DNA from: Miscanthus floridulus
Taxonomy: Eukaryota > Streptophyta > Magnoliopsida > Poales > Poaceae
Reading direction: 5' to 3'
Length of the DNA stretch: 64,000 bases
Assembly (NCBI RefSeq): GCF_019320115.1
Contig: NC_089593.1
Span: forward strand, 11,313,908-11,377,907
Part shown: piece after piece, positions 33,567-44,910 of the stretch
Layout: every line of letters begins with the position of its first letter
Position numbering within the stretch: position 1 is the first letter of the stretch
Position numbers and translations under genes: made by a program
Notes under the pieces: model-generated
The model's database searches: none
The model's input: only the letters and a program-made list of their open reading frames with translations
What the model was told of the DNA's origin: nothing

Positions 33567-35200
33567 GTTGAAGGAGCTCCTAGTACTCACAGCGGCTCTG
33601 GCCATGGTGGTGGGGCAAAGCGGAGGCGGTGGTGCTCCGACGAGGTGCGGTGCGGCAATGCGGGGCTCCGGTGGGCTTCATTCTCGGCTAAGGTGAGCGT
33701 GGTGTGTCTCCCGTCATGGCGGAGCCAGTTAGGGTGTCAACGTCGCCTTTACCGCGACGTAGAAGACGCGATGGCCTCGCCATGGTTGTGCTCTAGCCAT
33801 GGTGAGCGCGTGCGTGCGTGCGATGCGTTTGCCTGGCATAAGCAGAGTGCTCGGCGCTGGCGTTCCCGAGCAGAGGGCTCGGCGTTGCCCCCTTTCTTCC
33901 CTTTGCTTTGCGTTTCTGTTTGGCTCAACAAGAGGGTCGTTGTGGTCCTTCTATGCTACCGGTTGGCTAAGCCGGAGCAAGAGCTCGTGCTCCGACGTGG
34001 TCCATTCATGGCGCCCGAGAGGCTAGGTGTGGTCGTGCTGGTGTTCCTGAGCTGCTAGGGGTCGGTGAGGTCAGGCCTTGGGCTGGTGCGCGTGTGGTGC
34101 GTGTGCAGCGTGTCCAGGAGTGGGAATGCTCCGCCTCTACGTTTCCCAGGCGTGGGGACGTGGTGGCGTTCATGGCGAGTACGACGAGTGACGAACGATG
34201 TGGCTCACCGTAGGGCTCATGGCGGTAGGATGGCGGTGCAGTGGCGAGGCAAGGCTGTGATGAGGCGATGCAGTGCCGTGCTGAGCAGCTACGTCTCCGC
34301 AGCCGATCGGGGCAGCGCTCCTGGCTTCGGCGAGGTCCGGTCCCACAGCGGCTTCCTTCCTCCTCCTTGCTTCTTCCCCTTCCCTCTCTCTCGGCTTGAC
34401 GTGGTGTGGTGCTGTGCCACCAGCGGCGGCGGCGAACGGGTTGAGGGTTAGGGCTCGCGGGCGTTGGCTTTTATAGCCGAGCTCCAAGGGCTCCAATGGC
34501 GGACGGTGATCGGGCGGTGGTGATGCGTGCGACGCATCCAACGGCTTGCGTGTGGTAGCATAGGCGCGGCGCAAGGGGGAACAGGGTCATGCGATGTGCG
34601 TGACCCTGGGCCCACGTCTGCTTTGTGGTCGGCTCCCGATCGCGGAAGAGGTTGGCGTGGGGAGGAAGATGATCCTGTTGCTGGGTGGCTGACGCGTGGG
34701 GTCTGGTTTGTCAGCTTGTCCTGATGCGGTGGCGTGCGGTGCGTGACGGTTGACGGGCGGGTCCGGTTTGTTAGAGGCTGCACGCGTGAAAGGGTAGGCG
34801 AGGCTAGGCTGGGCTAACTGGGCCAGTCGAGGCAGGCTGGGCTAAGCTGCTGCCTCCTTCCTTTTCCTTTCTCTTTTATTTCTTTTCTATTTTGTTTGCC
34901 TTTCTCTTTCATTTGTTGCCAATTTGGTTAGGGTTCGATTTATTTAGTTAACATCACATAAGGCAAAAGAATCCAAATCACAAGTGGGGTTAAGGATGCA
35001 TGCATGATTTATTTATTTAGGAATTTAATTACACATGTGGCATAAAACCAAGCTATGCTCATGGTTTTAACCTAGTTGGGTCACATCCAATCCAAAACTA
35101 GGGTTTGGCTTCTACATGTGTCACTCAACATCACATTGGGTTAAAAACAAAAATTTTGTAGTTGTGATTTTTTTGGTGTGTGGATTTTTGGGTTGTTACA
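33567..35200 (-). repeat. E4 3' LTR, second segment
   Basis: It continues the E4 LTR after E5 and aligns with 49048-50678. It is GC-rich up to ~34800 with many overlapping ORFs in several frames and no recognised domain, then has an AT-rich tail ending GGTTGTTACA. Confidence 0.9.
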
Positions 35201-35215
35201 GTCCTTCCCCTTAAT
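35201..35215 (-). other. E4 polypurine tract
   Basis: The minus strand reads ATTAAGGGGAAGGAC next to the LTR. Confidence 0.75.
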
Positions 35216-35233
35216 AGAATCTCATCCCAGAGA

Positions 35234-36780
35234 TTAAAGCGTAACGTACTCTTCGAAGAGGTAAGGGTATCGTAGTCGGAGGTCAGACTCTTTCTCCCAT
35301 GTTGCTTCTCTTTCAGTGTGATTGTTCCATTGGATCTTGCATATAGGAATAGTTTTGCTTCGGGTTTCTTTGGTGTCTCTACCCAGAATTATGATAGGAT
35401 GTTCTTTATACTCAAGTGTATCTTGAATGTCAAGTGTATCAGTTGGAACTACTTCATCGGGCACTCTCAAACACTTGCGTAGCTGTGAGACATGGAATAC
35501 GGGATGTACACCCGCGAATTCCTCAGGTAGCTCAAGTTTGTAAGCGAGTTTTCCAATCCTCTTGCAAATCTTATATGGGCCAACAAATCTAGGGGCAAGC
35601 TTTCCTTTCACATGGAACCTAACGGTTCCACATAGCGGGGATACCTTGAGATAGACAAAGTCTCCCACATTGAACTCAAGTTCTCTTCTTCTTTTGTCAG
35701 CATAGCTCTTGTATCGACTTTGAGCAATCTTCAAATTCTCCTTCACTTGAGCAACTCCTTCTGCATCTTGGATCTTAGCGGAATCAAAGAATGATCTTTC
35801 ACCTGGTTGAGACCACATCAAAGGTGTCTTACAAGGTCTGCCATACAGAGCTTCAAATGGCGACATCTTGATACTGGCTTGGTAGCTGTTGTTGTAAGAG
35901 AACTCTGCATAGGGTAGGCATTTCTCCCAATTAGAGCCATAACTCAGTACACTAGCGCGAAGCATGTCTTCTAAGATCTAATTTACTCGTTCCGTCTGTC
36001 CATCTGTCTATGGGTGATAAGCGGTACTGAAATCAAGTTTGGTTCCAATGGACTTGTGCAGGGCTTCCCAGAATCGGGACATAAACTGAGGACCACGATC
36101 AGACACAATTCTAGAGGGAGCTCCATGCAGTCTGAGAATATGCTCAACATATAGATCTACTAATTTTTCGGCATCGGTCTTGGTCTTAACGGGTACAAAG
36201 TGAGCAATCTTGGTCAAATGATCAACAATCACCCAGATGGAATCATTGTCTTTCTGTGAATGGGGCAACCCGACTATGAAATCCATGGATATGATCTCCC
36301 ATTTCCACTCAGGAACATCAAGAGGCTTCAGCAATCCTACAGGCTTTTGATGTTCAGCCTTGACTCTATTATAGGTGTCACATCGTGCCACATGTCCCGC
36401 AATGTCTGCCTTCATGCCTTTCCACCAAAAGTGTTTCTTCAAGTCTTGATACATCTTTGAACCTACAGGGTGAATACAGTACTTAGAATCATGAGCTTCT
36501 GATAGAATTTCCTCTCGTAGTGCTGGATCAGAAGGGACACAAATTCTGTCCTTGAACCAGATGGTTCCTTGTTCATCTTCTTGGTGGTTGGTCTTGTAGC
36601 CTAGTTTCATCAGACCACGGAGATATTCGATCTCTTCACAACTTTTCTGAGCTTGACGGATACGATCTGTGAGATCATACTGTATGCGAAGCTCATTCAA
36701 CAAGCCATGCGGTAGTATCTCAAGTTGAAAATCTTCAATCTCTTCCTTGAGCTCTGGTGGTACGGATTCAGTGATCAAAG
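35234..36780 (-). pseudogene. E4 integrase with chromodomain-like C-terminus
   Basis: ORFs 36008-36901 and 35234-35965 form one integrase broken by TAG at 36008-36010 and 35978-35980. The N-terminal HHCC region (HDSKYCIHPVG to GHVARCDTYNRVK) has lost its second Cys (Tyr in its place). Core motifs follow: ISMDFIVGLP, VIVDHLTKIAHF, IVSDRGPQFMSRFWEAL and FSTAYHP. The second ORF carries YNNSYQASIKMSPFEALYG, then VHPVFHVSQLRKCL and a terminal IQWNNHTEREATWEKESDL block typical of the chromovirus chromodomain-like tail. Its role would be insertion of element cDNA, with the tail directing chromatin targeting. Dead by stops. Confidence 0.88.
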
Positions 36781-37390
36781 TGTGACAGTAACTCTTGCGA
36801 CTGAGAGCATCTGCGACTACATTAGCTTTTCTCGGATGATAGTGAATTTCCAGGTCATAATCTTTAATCAACTCTAGCCAACGGCGTTGCCTCATATTCA
36901 AATCTTCCTGAGTGAAAAAGTACTACAAGCTCTTGTGATCGGTATAGATATCACATTTGTTGCCTATCAAGTAGTGCCTCCAGATCTTCAAGGCATGCAC
37001 AACTGCTGCTAACTCAAGATCATGAGTAGGGTAACGCTTCTCGTGTTCTTTCAACTATCGAGAAGCATAAGCTATAACTTTTCCACCTTGCATTAATACG
37101 CAGCCAAGTCCTTGACGGGATGCATCACAATAGACCACGAAATCTTTGCTGATATCAGGCAATGCTAGCACAGGAGTTGTGGTAAGCTTCTGTTTCAACT
37201 CTTGAAAGCTTTGTTCGCACTCGAGCGTCCATTCAAATTCCTTGGTCTTCTTTAGAAGATTGGTCATCGGATGGGCTATCTTAGAAAAGTTCTCGATGAA
37301 TCGCCTATAATATCCTACCAATCCCAAGAAACTTCTGACTTCTGTCACATTGCGGGGTTGATCCCACTCTTTCACAGCTTCAATCTTGGT
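36781..37390 (-). pseudogene. E4 RNase H
   Basis: The minus strand encodes [18 protein letters not shown] (first catalytic Asp), then after a TAG at 37055-37057 [19 protein letters not shown] and IYTDHKSL, another TAG (36923-36925), and LNMRQRRWLELIKDYDLEI with YHPRKANVVADALSRK. This is the complete order of a gypsy RNase H. It would remove the RNA strand during reverse transcription. Inactive because of the two stops. Confidence 0.87.
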
Positions 37391-38065
37391 AGGGTCAACT
37401 GCAACACCTTCAGCTGATAGTACATGGCCTAGGAAGGCAACTTTCTATAGCCAAAACTCGCATTTGCTAAACTTTACGTAAAGCTGATGTTGGGCTAGTT
37501 TCTCAAGTACAGTTCTCAGATGATGTTCATGTTCTTCGACGGTGGGTGAATAGACAAGGATGTCATCAATGAATACTACCACGAACTTATCCAGTTCATT
37601 CATGAAAACCTTATTCATCATGTTCATGAAGTATGCGGGAGCATTCGTGAGTCCAAAGGACACCACAGTGAACTCATACTGTCCATACCTAGTCACGAAA
37701 GCTGTCTTCGGGATGTCACTCTCTCGAATCTTCATCTGATGATAGCCAGATCTGAGATCAATCTTGGAGAAATACTTGGCACCTCGAAGCTGATCAAGCA
37801 GATTATCAATCCTTGGCAGGGGGTACTTGTTCTTGATGGTGACTACGTTCAAGTTCCGATAGTCAATGCATATTCTCATCGAGCCATCCTTCTTCTTAAC
37901 AAACAGAACAGGGGATCCCCAGGGTGAAGCACTGGGTCCGATATATCCCTTCGAGATGAGCTCATCAAGCTATTTCTTGAGCTCTGCTAGTTCATCCACA
38001 GACATACGATAGGGTCTCTTGACAATGGGTCCTATTCCCAGCAAAATATCAATGATGAACTCTAC
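37391..38065 (-). pseudogene. E4 reverse transcriptase, interrupted by E6
   Basis: The ORF at 37445-37879 carries [48 protein letters not shown] and the catalytic [10 protein letters not shown] motif. Upstream, 37970-38065 gives VKRPYRMSVDELAELKK. The upstream linker (DYPNVFPKELPGMP) lies at 42790-42973 on the far side of E6. Nonsense codons are TAG at 37970-37972 and 37445-37447. Confidence 0.9.
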
Positions 38066-38070
38066 ATCAC
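38066..38070. repeat. Target-site duplication of E6 (ATCAC), left copy
   Basis: ATCAC before E6; its partner is at 42785-42789. Confidence 0.95.
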
Positions 38071-38446
38071 TGTGGGGGTATGGCCCCCAAGACATGGGCC
38101 GCACTATCGGAGGTGGCCCGGCCCACAAGATCAAGGCATGCACGGCGCTGCTCGGCGTGCACCGCAAGACATTGTGTAGTACCAAATAGGATACTTTACT
38201 TGTAACCCTACCCCTCCAGAGTATGTAAGGAGAGGCAGGGGGCCTCTACTCGACATCATGTATTCAATACAATATACCAAAGACACAGGACGTAGGGTAT
38301 TACGTTGATCAGATGGCCCAAACCTGTCTAAATCGCTGTCTCTGCGCCTTGTGTCACCATCCGGTTTCTGATTACGCGCACCCCCACCGACAAATCTACC
38401 ATCATGGGATACCCCTTGGTGGACTGCCGATGATATTCTATCGACA
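38071..38446 (+). repeat. E6 5' LTR
   Basis: It begins TGTGGGGGTATGGCCCCC and ends TCTATCGACA. The other copy begins TATGGGGG, with the terminal G lost to A. Confidence 0.93.
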
Positions 38447-38466
38447 GTTGGCGCGCCAGGTAGGGG
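38447..38466 (+). other. E6 primer-binding site
   Basis: GTTGGCGCGCCAGGTAGGGG abuts the LTR. Confidence 0.85.
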
Positions 38467-38649
38467 TGTGCGCTTGATCCATGGTGAGCCAGATGGACCT
38501 CAAATCAACAACACGTTCTCGTCATCAATCTCGTGGAGATCCATCCCGGTCCACGACGATGATTCATCGCTGCTACACCAGCCCCTGCGACAGCAGATCC
38601 GATCTCAGAACCACCCCCGAGGTCGTCTTCACCAACAACTCGCCGCCGC

Positions 38650-38925
38650 TGCTCTGGTTGACCCTCATCGATGACTCGCCACCGATGCTCTCGTCAGCCC
38701 TCGTTGACGACTCGCCGTCGATGCTCTCGTCAGCCCTTGTCGATGACTAGCCGCCGCTGCTCTGGTTGGCCCTCGTCGATGACTCGCCACCGATGCTCTC
38801 ATCAGCCCTCATCGATGACTCGTCGCCGATGCTCTCGTTAGCCCTCGTCGACGACTCGCCGCCACTGCCCTCATCAGCCCTCATCGACGACTCGCCGCCG
38901 CTGCCCTCGGCGGCCTTCGCCGGTG
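38650..38925 (+). repeat. 36-bp coding-like repeats in E6
   Basis: About seven units of 36 bp (CCCTCGTCGATGACTCGCC-). In one frame they read ALVDDSPPMLSS-like 12-residue units. No domain. Confidence 0.8.
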
Positions 38926-38929
38926 GCCC

Positions 38930-39185
38930 TCGCCGACATCTTTCGCCGACGTCCCTCGCCATCGACTCATCGTCACCGCCCGATGGCCTTCGTCGACATC
39001 CTTCACCGACATCTCTCGTCGTCGACTCATCGTCACCGCTCGGCGGCCTTCACTGACATCCTTCGCCGACGTCCCTTGCCGTCGACTCATCATCACCGCT
39101 CGGTGGCCTTTGCCGATGGCCCTCGCCGCCATCCTTCGCCGACATCGCTCGCCGTTGTCTCGTCGTCATCACTTGGCGGCCCTCA
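38930..39185 (+). repeat. 60-bp repeats in E6
   Basis: About four units of 60 bp built on CATCCTTCGCCGACGTCCC and CGACTCATCGTCACCGCTCG. Confidence 0.75.
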
Positions 39186-39189
39186 CCGA

Positions 39190-40010
39190 CATCCCTCGTT
39201 GCCGCCGAGCTACAAGCGAGCTGCCTACGTCACTGACCAGATAACGCCATACGCCGCCGACCAAACATTCTGTCTAAAGCTAAGTCACACTTTAATATTC
39301 TTCTAAATATTCTTCGATCTTCATATAACACCATAATGTTTCTCCGAACTGTTTTCTCCATGTTTGCTCTCCAAACGATTTTCCAAACCCTCGAACAGTC
39401 ATGTTAATGCTCGAACGCCTCTAGAGACGGACCTGTCTCCGGCTCCTCCCTACACGTGCTACGGGCTCCGCGCTCTGTGTTATGGGTGGTCGGCAGCGGC
39501 TCCTTGGTCACGCCTGTTCCTCCTACACGTGCATGGGCTCCGCGCTCGACGTTATGTACTATGGGCTAGCAAGGGCTGGAGACTCAGCTACACACTAACT
39601 GTTCGGACGGTTTATATTAAACATAAATATATTTTCACACCAACTGATCGTTGAACTACATATGTCGTTTCATCACCATTGCTGATTTTTCTCCGGAGTT
39701 TATTTATTTTTACATCATGTACTACCCGTTCTACATGTTTGTATTGCAAGGTCATCGTCCAGGTGATCGGACCACCTGGTGTCCAGACTTCTCCACCGAT
39801 CAACTAGTCGGACCGCTTGGTTCATGGACTCCGTCGCCGACCAGTTGATCAGACTGTTCGCCGGTCGCTTCTACTCAATGCTCACTTCGCCGCCGACCAG
39901 TTGACCAGACTGTTCGTCGCTCTTGCTTCATCGCCAGCTACGCCGATTACTCCTCGGCGCACGGATACTTCATGCTCGAGGACAAAGTGGGCACACTTCA
40001 CCGCACGAAC
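39190..40010 (+). other. E6 interior, no gene seen
   Basis: Mixed spacer with short ORFs and no recognisable protein. CCGACCAGTTGACCAGACTGTTCG-like blocks repeat near 39834-39920. Confidence 0.5.
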
Positions 40011-40019
40011 GTCGTCAGC

Positions 40020-41990
40020 TACATCGGTGCTCGGACCATCGCCGCCTACGCCAGGGACTCCTCGGTGCTCGGACCTCGCCGCCTACGCCGAGGACTCCTC
40101 GGTGCTTGGACCTCGCCGCCTACGCCGAGGACTCCTCGATGCTCGGACATCGCCGCCTATGCCGGGGACTCCTTGCTCCTCGATGCTCGGACATCGCCAG
40201 CGATGCCAGGGACTCCTCGCTCCTCGATGCTCGGTCATCGCCAGCGACGCCGGGGACTCCTCGCTCCTCGGTGCTTGGTCATCGCCAGTGACGCCGGGGA
40301 CTCCTCGCTCCTCGGTGCTCAGTCATCGCCACCTACGCCGGGGACTCCTCACTCCTCGCTCCTCGGTGCTCGGTCATCACCACCAACGCTGGGGACTCCT
40401 CGCTCCTCGGTGCTCGGTCATCACCACCGACGCCGGGGACTCCTCGCTCCTCGGTGCTCGGTCATCACGAGCGACACCGGGGACTCCTCGCTCCTCGGTG
40501 CTCGGTCATCGCCGCCAACGCCGGGGACTCCTCGCTCCTCGGTGCTCAGTTATCACCCGCGACGCCGGGGACTCCTCGCTCCTCAGTGCTCGGTCATCGC
40601 CAGCGACGCCGGGGACTCCTCGCTCCTCAGTGCTCGGTCATCATCGCCTACGCCGGGGACTCCTCGCTCCTCGGTGCTCGGTCATCGCCGCCAGCAACGC
40701 CGGGGACTCCTCGCTCCTCGGTGCTCGGTCATCGCCGCCAACGCTAGGGACTCCTCGCTCCTCGGTGCTCGGTCATCGCTGCCAACGCCGGGGACTCCTC
40801 GCTCCTCGGTGCTCGATCATCACCGCCAACGCCGGGGACTCCTCGCTCGTCGGTGCTCGGTCATCACCACGACGCCGGGGACTCCTCGCTCGTCGGTGCT
40901 CGGTCATCGCCAGCGACGCCGGGGACTCCTCACTCCTCAGTGCTCGGTCATCGCCGCATACACCGGGTACTCCTCGCTCCTCGCTCCTCGGTGCTCAGTC
41001 ATCGCCGCCAGCAACGCCGGGGACTCCTCGCTCCCCGGTGCTCGGTCATCGCTGCCAATGCCGGGGACTCCTCGATGCTCGGTCATCACCAGCGACGCCG
41101 GGGACTCCTCGCTCCTCGGTGCTTGGTCATCGCCAGCGACGCCGGGGACTCCTCGCTCCTCGGTGTTCGGTCATCGCCGCCTACACCGGGGACTCCTCGC
41201 TCCTCGCTCCTCGATGCTCGGTCATCGCCGCCAGCGACGCCGGGGACTCCTCGCTCCTCGGTGCTCGGTCATCGCCACCAACGCCGGGGACTCCTCGCTC
41301 CTCGGTGCTCGGTCATCACCAGCGACGCCGGGGACTCCTCGCTCCTCGATGCTCGGTCATCGCCGCCTATGCCAGGGACTCCTCGCTCCTCGGTGCTCGG
41401 TCATCGCCGTCAGCGACGTCGGGGACTCCTCGCTCCTCGATGCTCGGTCATCGCCGCCAACGCCGGGGACTCCTCGCTCCTCGGTGCTCGGTCATCACCA
41501 GTGATGCCGGGGACTCCTCGCTCCTCGGTGCTCGGTCATCGTCGCCTACGCCGGGGACTCCTCACTCCTCGCTTCTCGGTGCTCGGTCATTGCCACCAAC
41601 GTCGGGGACTCCTCGCTCCTCGGTGCTCGGTCATCGCCGCCGATGTCGGGGACTCTTCGCTCCTCGGTGCTCGGTCATCGCCAGCGACGCCGGGGACTCC
41701 TCGCTCCTCGGTGCTCGGTCATCGCTGCCTACGTCGGGCACTCCTCGCTTCTCGGTGCTTGGTCATCGCCGCCAACGCCGGGGACTCCTCACTCCTCGCT
41801 TCTCGGTACTCGGTCATTGCCGCCAACGCTAGGGACTCCTCGCTCCTCGGTGCTCAGTCATCGCCGCCGACGCCGGGGACTCCTCACTCCTCGGTGCTCG
41901 GTCATCGCCAGCGACGCCGGGGACTCCTCGCTCCTCGGTGCTCGGTCATTGCGCCTACGCCGGGGATTCCTCATTCCTCGGTTCTTGGTC
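40020..41990 (+). repeat. 44-bp tandem array in E6 (about 45 units)
   Basis: The unit is about 44 bp, in pieces CGCCGGGGACTCCTCGCTCC, TCGGTGCTCGGTCATCGCCA and GCGA. Because 44 is not a multiple of three, each frame repeats every three units (44 residues), and the unit lacks stops in all three forward frames. This yields overlapping ORFs of 671, 510 and 474 residues. Some units are shortened or extended (an extra CTCGCTCCT). There is no sign of coding constraint. Confidence 0.93.
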
Positions 41991-42397
41991 ATCGCCAGCT
42001 ACACCAGGAACTCCCTGGTTGGTCGGACATCGCTGGCTACACCGAGGACTCCTCGGTGCTTGGATCTTGTTACGTCTCGTCGATGTGCTATCAAGCTGCT
42101 CCATGCTGTTCGGATCAGGGTGCTGATCTTGGGCAGCACGTCTGGGGTCTTGATACATGCATGTCAGACGACGTCGGCAAGCTTTCAGACTTATTTTTCT
42201 TTGACCCTGCTACAAGATTCATTCTTTATCTTCTAGCAGGCTCGAGGACTAAGTGGGCATCCTTCACCTTGCGGTGAATGTGCTTGTTCTCATCTCGAGG
42301 CTACGCCCGGGGACTGGCTGCCTGCTCGACTGGTCTTCTACTTTATGATCCTGGCACCATGTGACTGCGTCACCTACAATCAGGCTCAGGGACTAAC

Positions 42398-42784
42398 TAT
42401 GGGGGTATGGCCCCCAAGACATGGGCCGCACCATCGGAGGTGGCCCGGCCCACAAGATCAAGGCGTGCACGACGCTGCTCGGCGTGCACCGCAAGACATT
42501 GTATAGTACAAAATAGGATACTTTACTTGTAACCCTGCCCCTCCAGAGTATGTAAGGAGAGGCAGGGGTCCTCTACTCGACATCATGTATTCAATACAAT
42601 ACACCAAAGACACAGGACGTAGGGTATTACGTCGATCAGACGGCCCGAACCTGTCTAAATCGCTGTCTAAATCGCTGTCTCTGCGCCTTGTGTCACCATC
42701 CGGTTCCTGATTACGCGCACCCCACCGATAAATCTACCATCGTGGGATACCCCTCGGTGGACTGCCGATGATATTCTATCAACA
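42398..42784 (+). repeat. E6 3' LTR
   Basis: 11 bp longer than the 5' LTR through a tandem duplication of CTAAATCGCTGT at ~42654-42680. Confidence 0.93.
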
Positions 42785-42789
42785 ATCAC

Positions 42790-43300
42790 GGTCTAGGGGC
42801 ATACCCGGTAATTCTTTAGGGAATACATTAGGATAGTCTCTGACCACAGGCACATCATGAACTGTCTTCTCCTCTTTTTGTGATTCTGAACCGGCTTTAA
42901 GGGCACATAGGATAGAAGTGGACTTTCCGGACTGAGGTTCACACCTAATAGCTTGCCCTGATGGGTGGATCACTTGGACGTATCTAGGTGAACATGATAT
43001 GATGCCTTGGTGAATGGTTAGTCAATCCATACCTAAGATGACATCTAGGTTTGTGGAAGGTAACAAGGTTAGGTCGGCTTTAAAGGTAAGACCTTCAATG
43101 GTAAGACTCACTCCCTTACAGATGTGGGTGCACTTTAGGTCTCCTAACGGTGAACTGGTGATGAAAGGCTTTCCACGTGGGGTTACAGGCAGGTCATGCT
43201 CTCGTGCAAACTTGGATGATATGTAAGAACAAGTTGCTCCAGAGTCAAATAGAACTGATGCAGTATTGCCATTAACTAAAAACATACCGTACACCACATC
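42790..43300 (-). pseudogene. E4 protease and protease-RT linker
   Basis: The ORF at 43022-43297 carries LVNGNTASVLFDSGATCSYIS, with the catalytic D-S-G-A motif intact, and ends ..LDVILGMD before a TGA at 43022-43024, where a Trp is usual. Reading continues at 42790-42973 (VVRDYPNVFPKELPGMP) until E6 interrupts it. Confidence 0.85.
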
Positions 43301-43396
43301 AGGGGCAGCCTGTGCTTCCTCAGCATCCAGATGGTTGAGACGTCCACGAGTAGCAGATCCCTTGAACTGAGACTTCTGAGCAGCTGAGTTCTGTGG

Positions 43397-43438
43397 GCAC
43401 TCAGCGGCTTTGTGACCTGGTTGGCCACAAGCGAAGCA
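43397..43438 (-). other. Zinc knuckle of E4 gag
   Basis: The minus strand encodes CFACGQPGHKAAEC (CX2CX4HX4C), the RNA-binding knuckle at the end of gag. Confidence 0.9.
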
Positions 43439-43510
43439 GGTGAAAGGCGTACCGCCTGTAGGGGTTGGCGTGGGTGCCTTCCAGTTTCCAGTGCCTGGTG
43501 CAGAGCGGTT

Positions 43511-44586
43511 CTATGCTAGGCGTTCATTCACAGAGCAAAAATGGTTGAAACGGTCCTGAGTGTTGCGGTCCTGAGCATAACGGTCCTGAGTGTAACGATC
43601 CTGAGTAGGGCGAGAGTATTTGGTGGTGTAGCCTCCACTACCCCTACTCGATCTAGGGTTGTCACCCCTGTTATGGCGAGAGCGTTCCCTGGGTGGTGCA
43701 CCTCTATGGAACCTCTTGCGATCACGTCCACGGAAGGTCTCCTTAGGCTTATGCTTCCTCTCCCTGTACTCCTCTCCAGCTTCAGCATGGTCCTTCTCAA
43801 TCTGGATGCAGCGATCCATCAGAGCACGCAGCGTGCTACTCTCAATACCGCCAAACTTCAGCTTGATGTGCGGGTTAAGTCCCTTGCGGTAATAGTACAA
43901 TTTTTCCTTCTCAGAGTTCACAACATAGGAAGGTGCATAGCGCAGAAGGTTGGTGAAACGGGTAGTATACTCAGTCACCTTGTCCTTTCCCATCTGGATG
44001 TTATGGAACTCCTCGGCTTTGGCCTCCATAATACCCTTGGGAATGTGATACTCAGTGAATGCTTCGGCGAACTCTTCCCACATGATGTTGGTAGGGTCCT
44101 CATGGGAATCACTGAAACTGTTCCACCAGGCACGTGCTGCACCTGTGAGCTGGTGTGTGGTAGCTCCAACACACTCATCATCAGTGAATGTAGTGAGGTC
44201 AAGCTTCTTCTCCATCTCATTGAGCCAGTCATCGGCTACAAGCGGGTCAGGGTCGGTGCCATCATAGGTAGGTGGCCTTAGCTTCAGAAATCCCTCCAGC
44301 TTCCTTTGGAAATCATTCTGCTGACCTCCCTGGCGACGGTTTGCTTTGTCAACAAGAGCTGCAAGAAGTTGGGTCTATTGAGCCATCACCTCTGCCAGGG
44401 TCGGTGGTGGTGGTGGCGGAATGTTCTCCTCATCAAGCGGCAGGGTATTTTGAAGGGTATCCCTCCTCGTCCACGGCCACGGCCACGACCACAGTTGTTG
44501 CCACCACGCCCCCCATTTGGTTCAACTGGTTCAGGGGTGGGCGCACGTCCATGGTTCATTAGGCGATCAGATCGGCGGTTCGGCAT
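43511..44586 (-). pseudogene. E4 gag
   Basis: The probable start is ATG at 44586 (MPNRRSDRL), then a Gly/Arg-rich stretch. The frame shifts and meets TAG at 44375-44377. The core ORF 43511-44215 holds FTDDECVGATTHQLTGAARAWW, FNNxF-like EEFAEAFTEYHIP and VTEYTTRFTNLLRYAPSYV, standard plant gypsy gag, and ends in Arg/Asp-rich DRYTQDR repeats before TAG 43511-43513. Gag would build the particle; it is broken here. Confidence 0.87.
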
Positions 44587-44910
44587 CTGTAGCACGGATC
44601 ATAGGAATTTTAGTGTTTGTGCCATAAGTGCTTATAATTTAGTATGATTACATGATTTTGATGATTTAAAGAAAATCATTTATTCTATCCAACACTCATT
44701 ATAAAGAAGCAATAAGATCCATAAGATGCAATAAGATCCAAAATATTCATTACATGGGTTTTATTACATAGCATCATCTCCAGTAGCTACACTTGAAGAT
44801 TTGCAAGAATCGTACTACGCACAGGGTCTCATATTACATCTCATAAGGGATACATCATGGGGTACAGCTTATGGAAGCCACTGACATGACTCATGATCAC
44901 GTAGGGTCAT
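44587..44910 (-). other. Spacer between E4 extra ORF and gag
   Basis: AT-rich, about 320 bp, no ORF. Confidence 0.5.

Larger units (their letters stand above)
38071..42784 (+). mobile_element. E6: non-autonomous LTR retrotransposon filled with tandem repeats, inserted in E4 pol
   Basis: LTRs are 376 bp (38071-38446) and 387 bp (42398-42784). The primer site GTTGGCGCGCCAGGTAGGGG directly follows the first LTR, a type seen in RIRE2/Dasheng-like gypsy elements, which gives plus orientation. TSDs are ATCAC. The interior holds three kinds of tandem repeat (36-bp, 60-bp and 44-bp units) and no gag or pol domain. It therefore relies on another element's proteins. Confidence 0.93.

Noticed and set aside
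33645..34783. GC-rich ORFs up to 137 residues, repeated at 49123-50261
   Set aside because: They lie in the E4 LTR in several overlapping frames, with differences between copies that do not favour any frame.
40020..41990. CRISPR-like regular array
   Set aside because: The units are contiguous without unique spacers and lie inside a plant LTR element, so this is a tandem repeat.
39817..42277. Long ORFs of 671, 510 and 474 residues
   Set aside because: All arise from the 44-bp tandem array in E6, which lacks stops in three frames. The reading is repetitive in every frame, with no domain.
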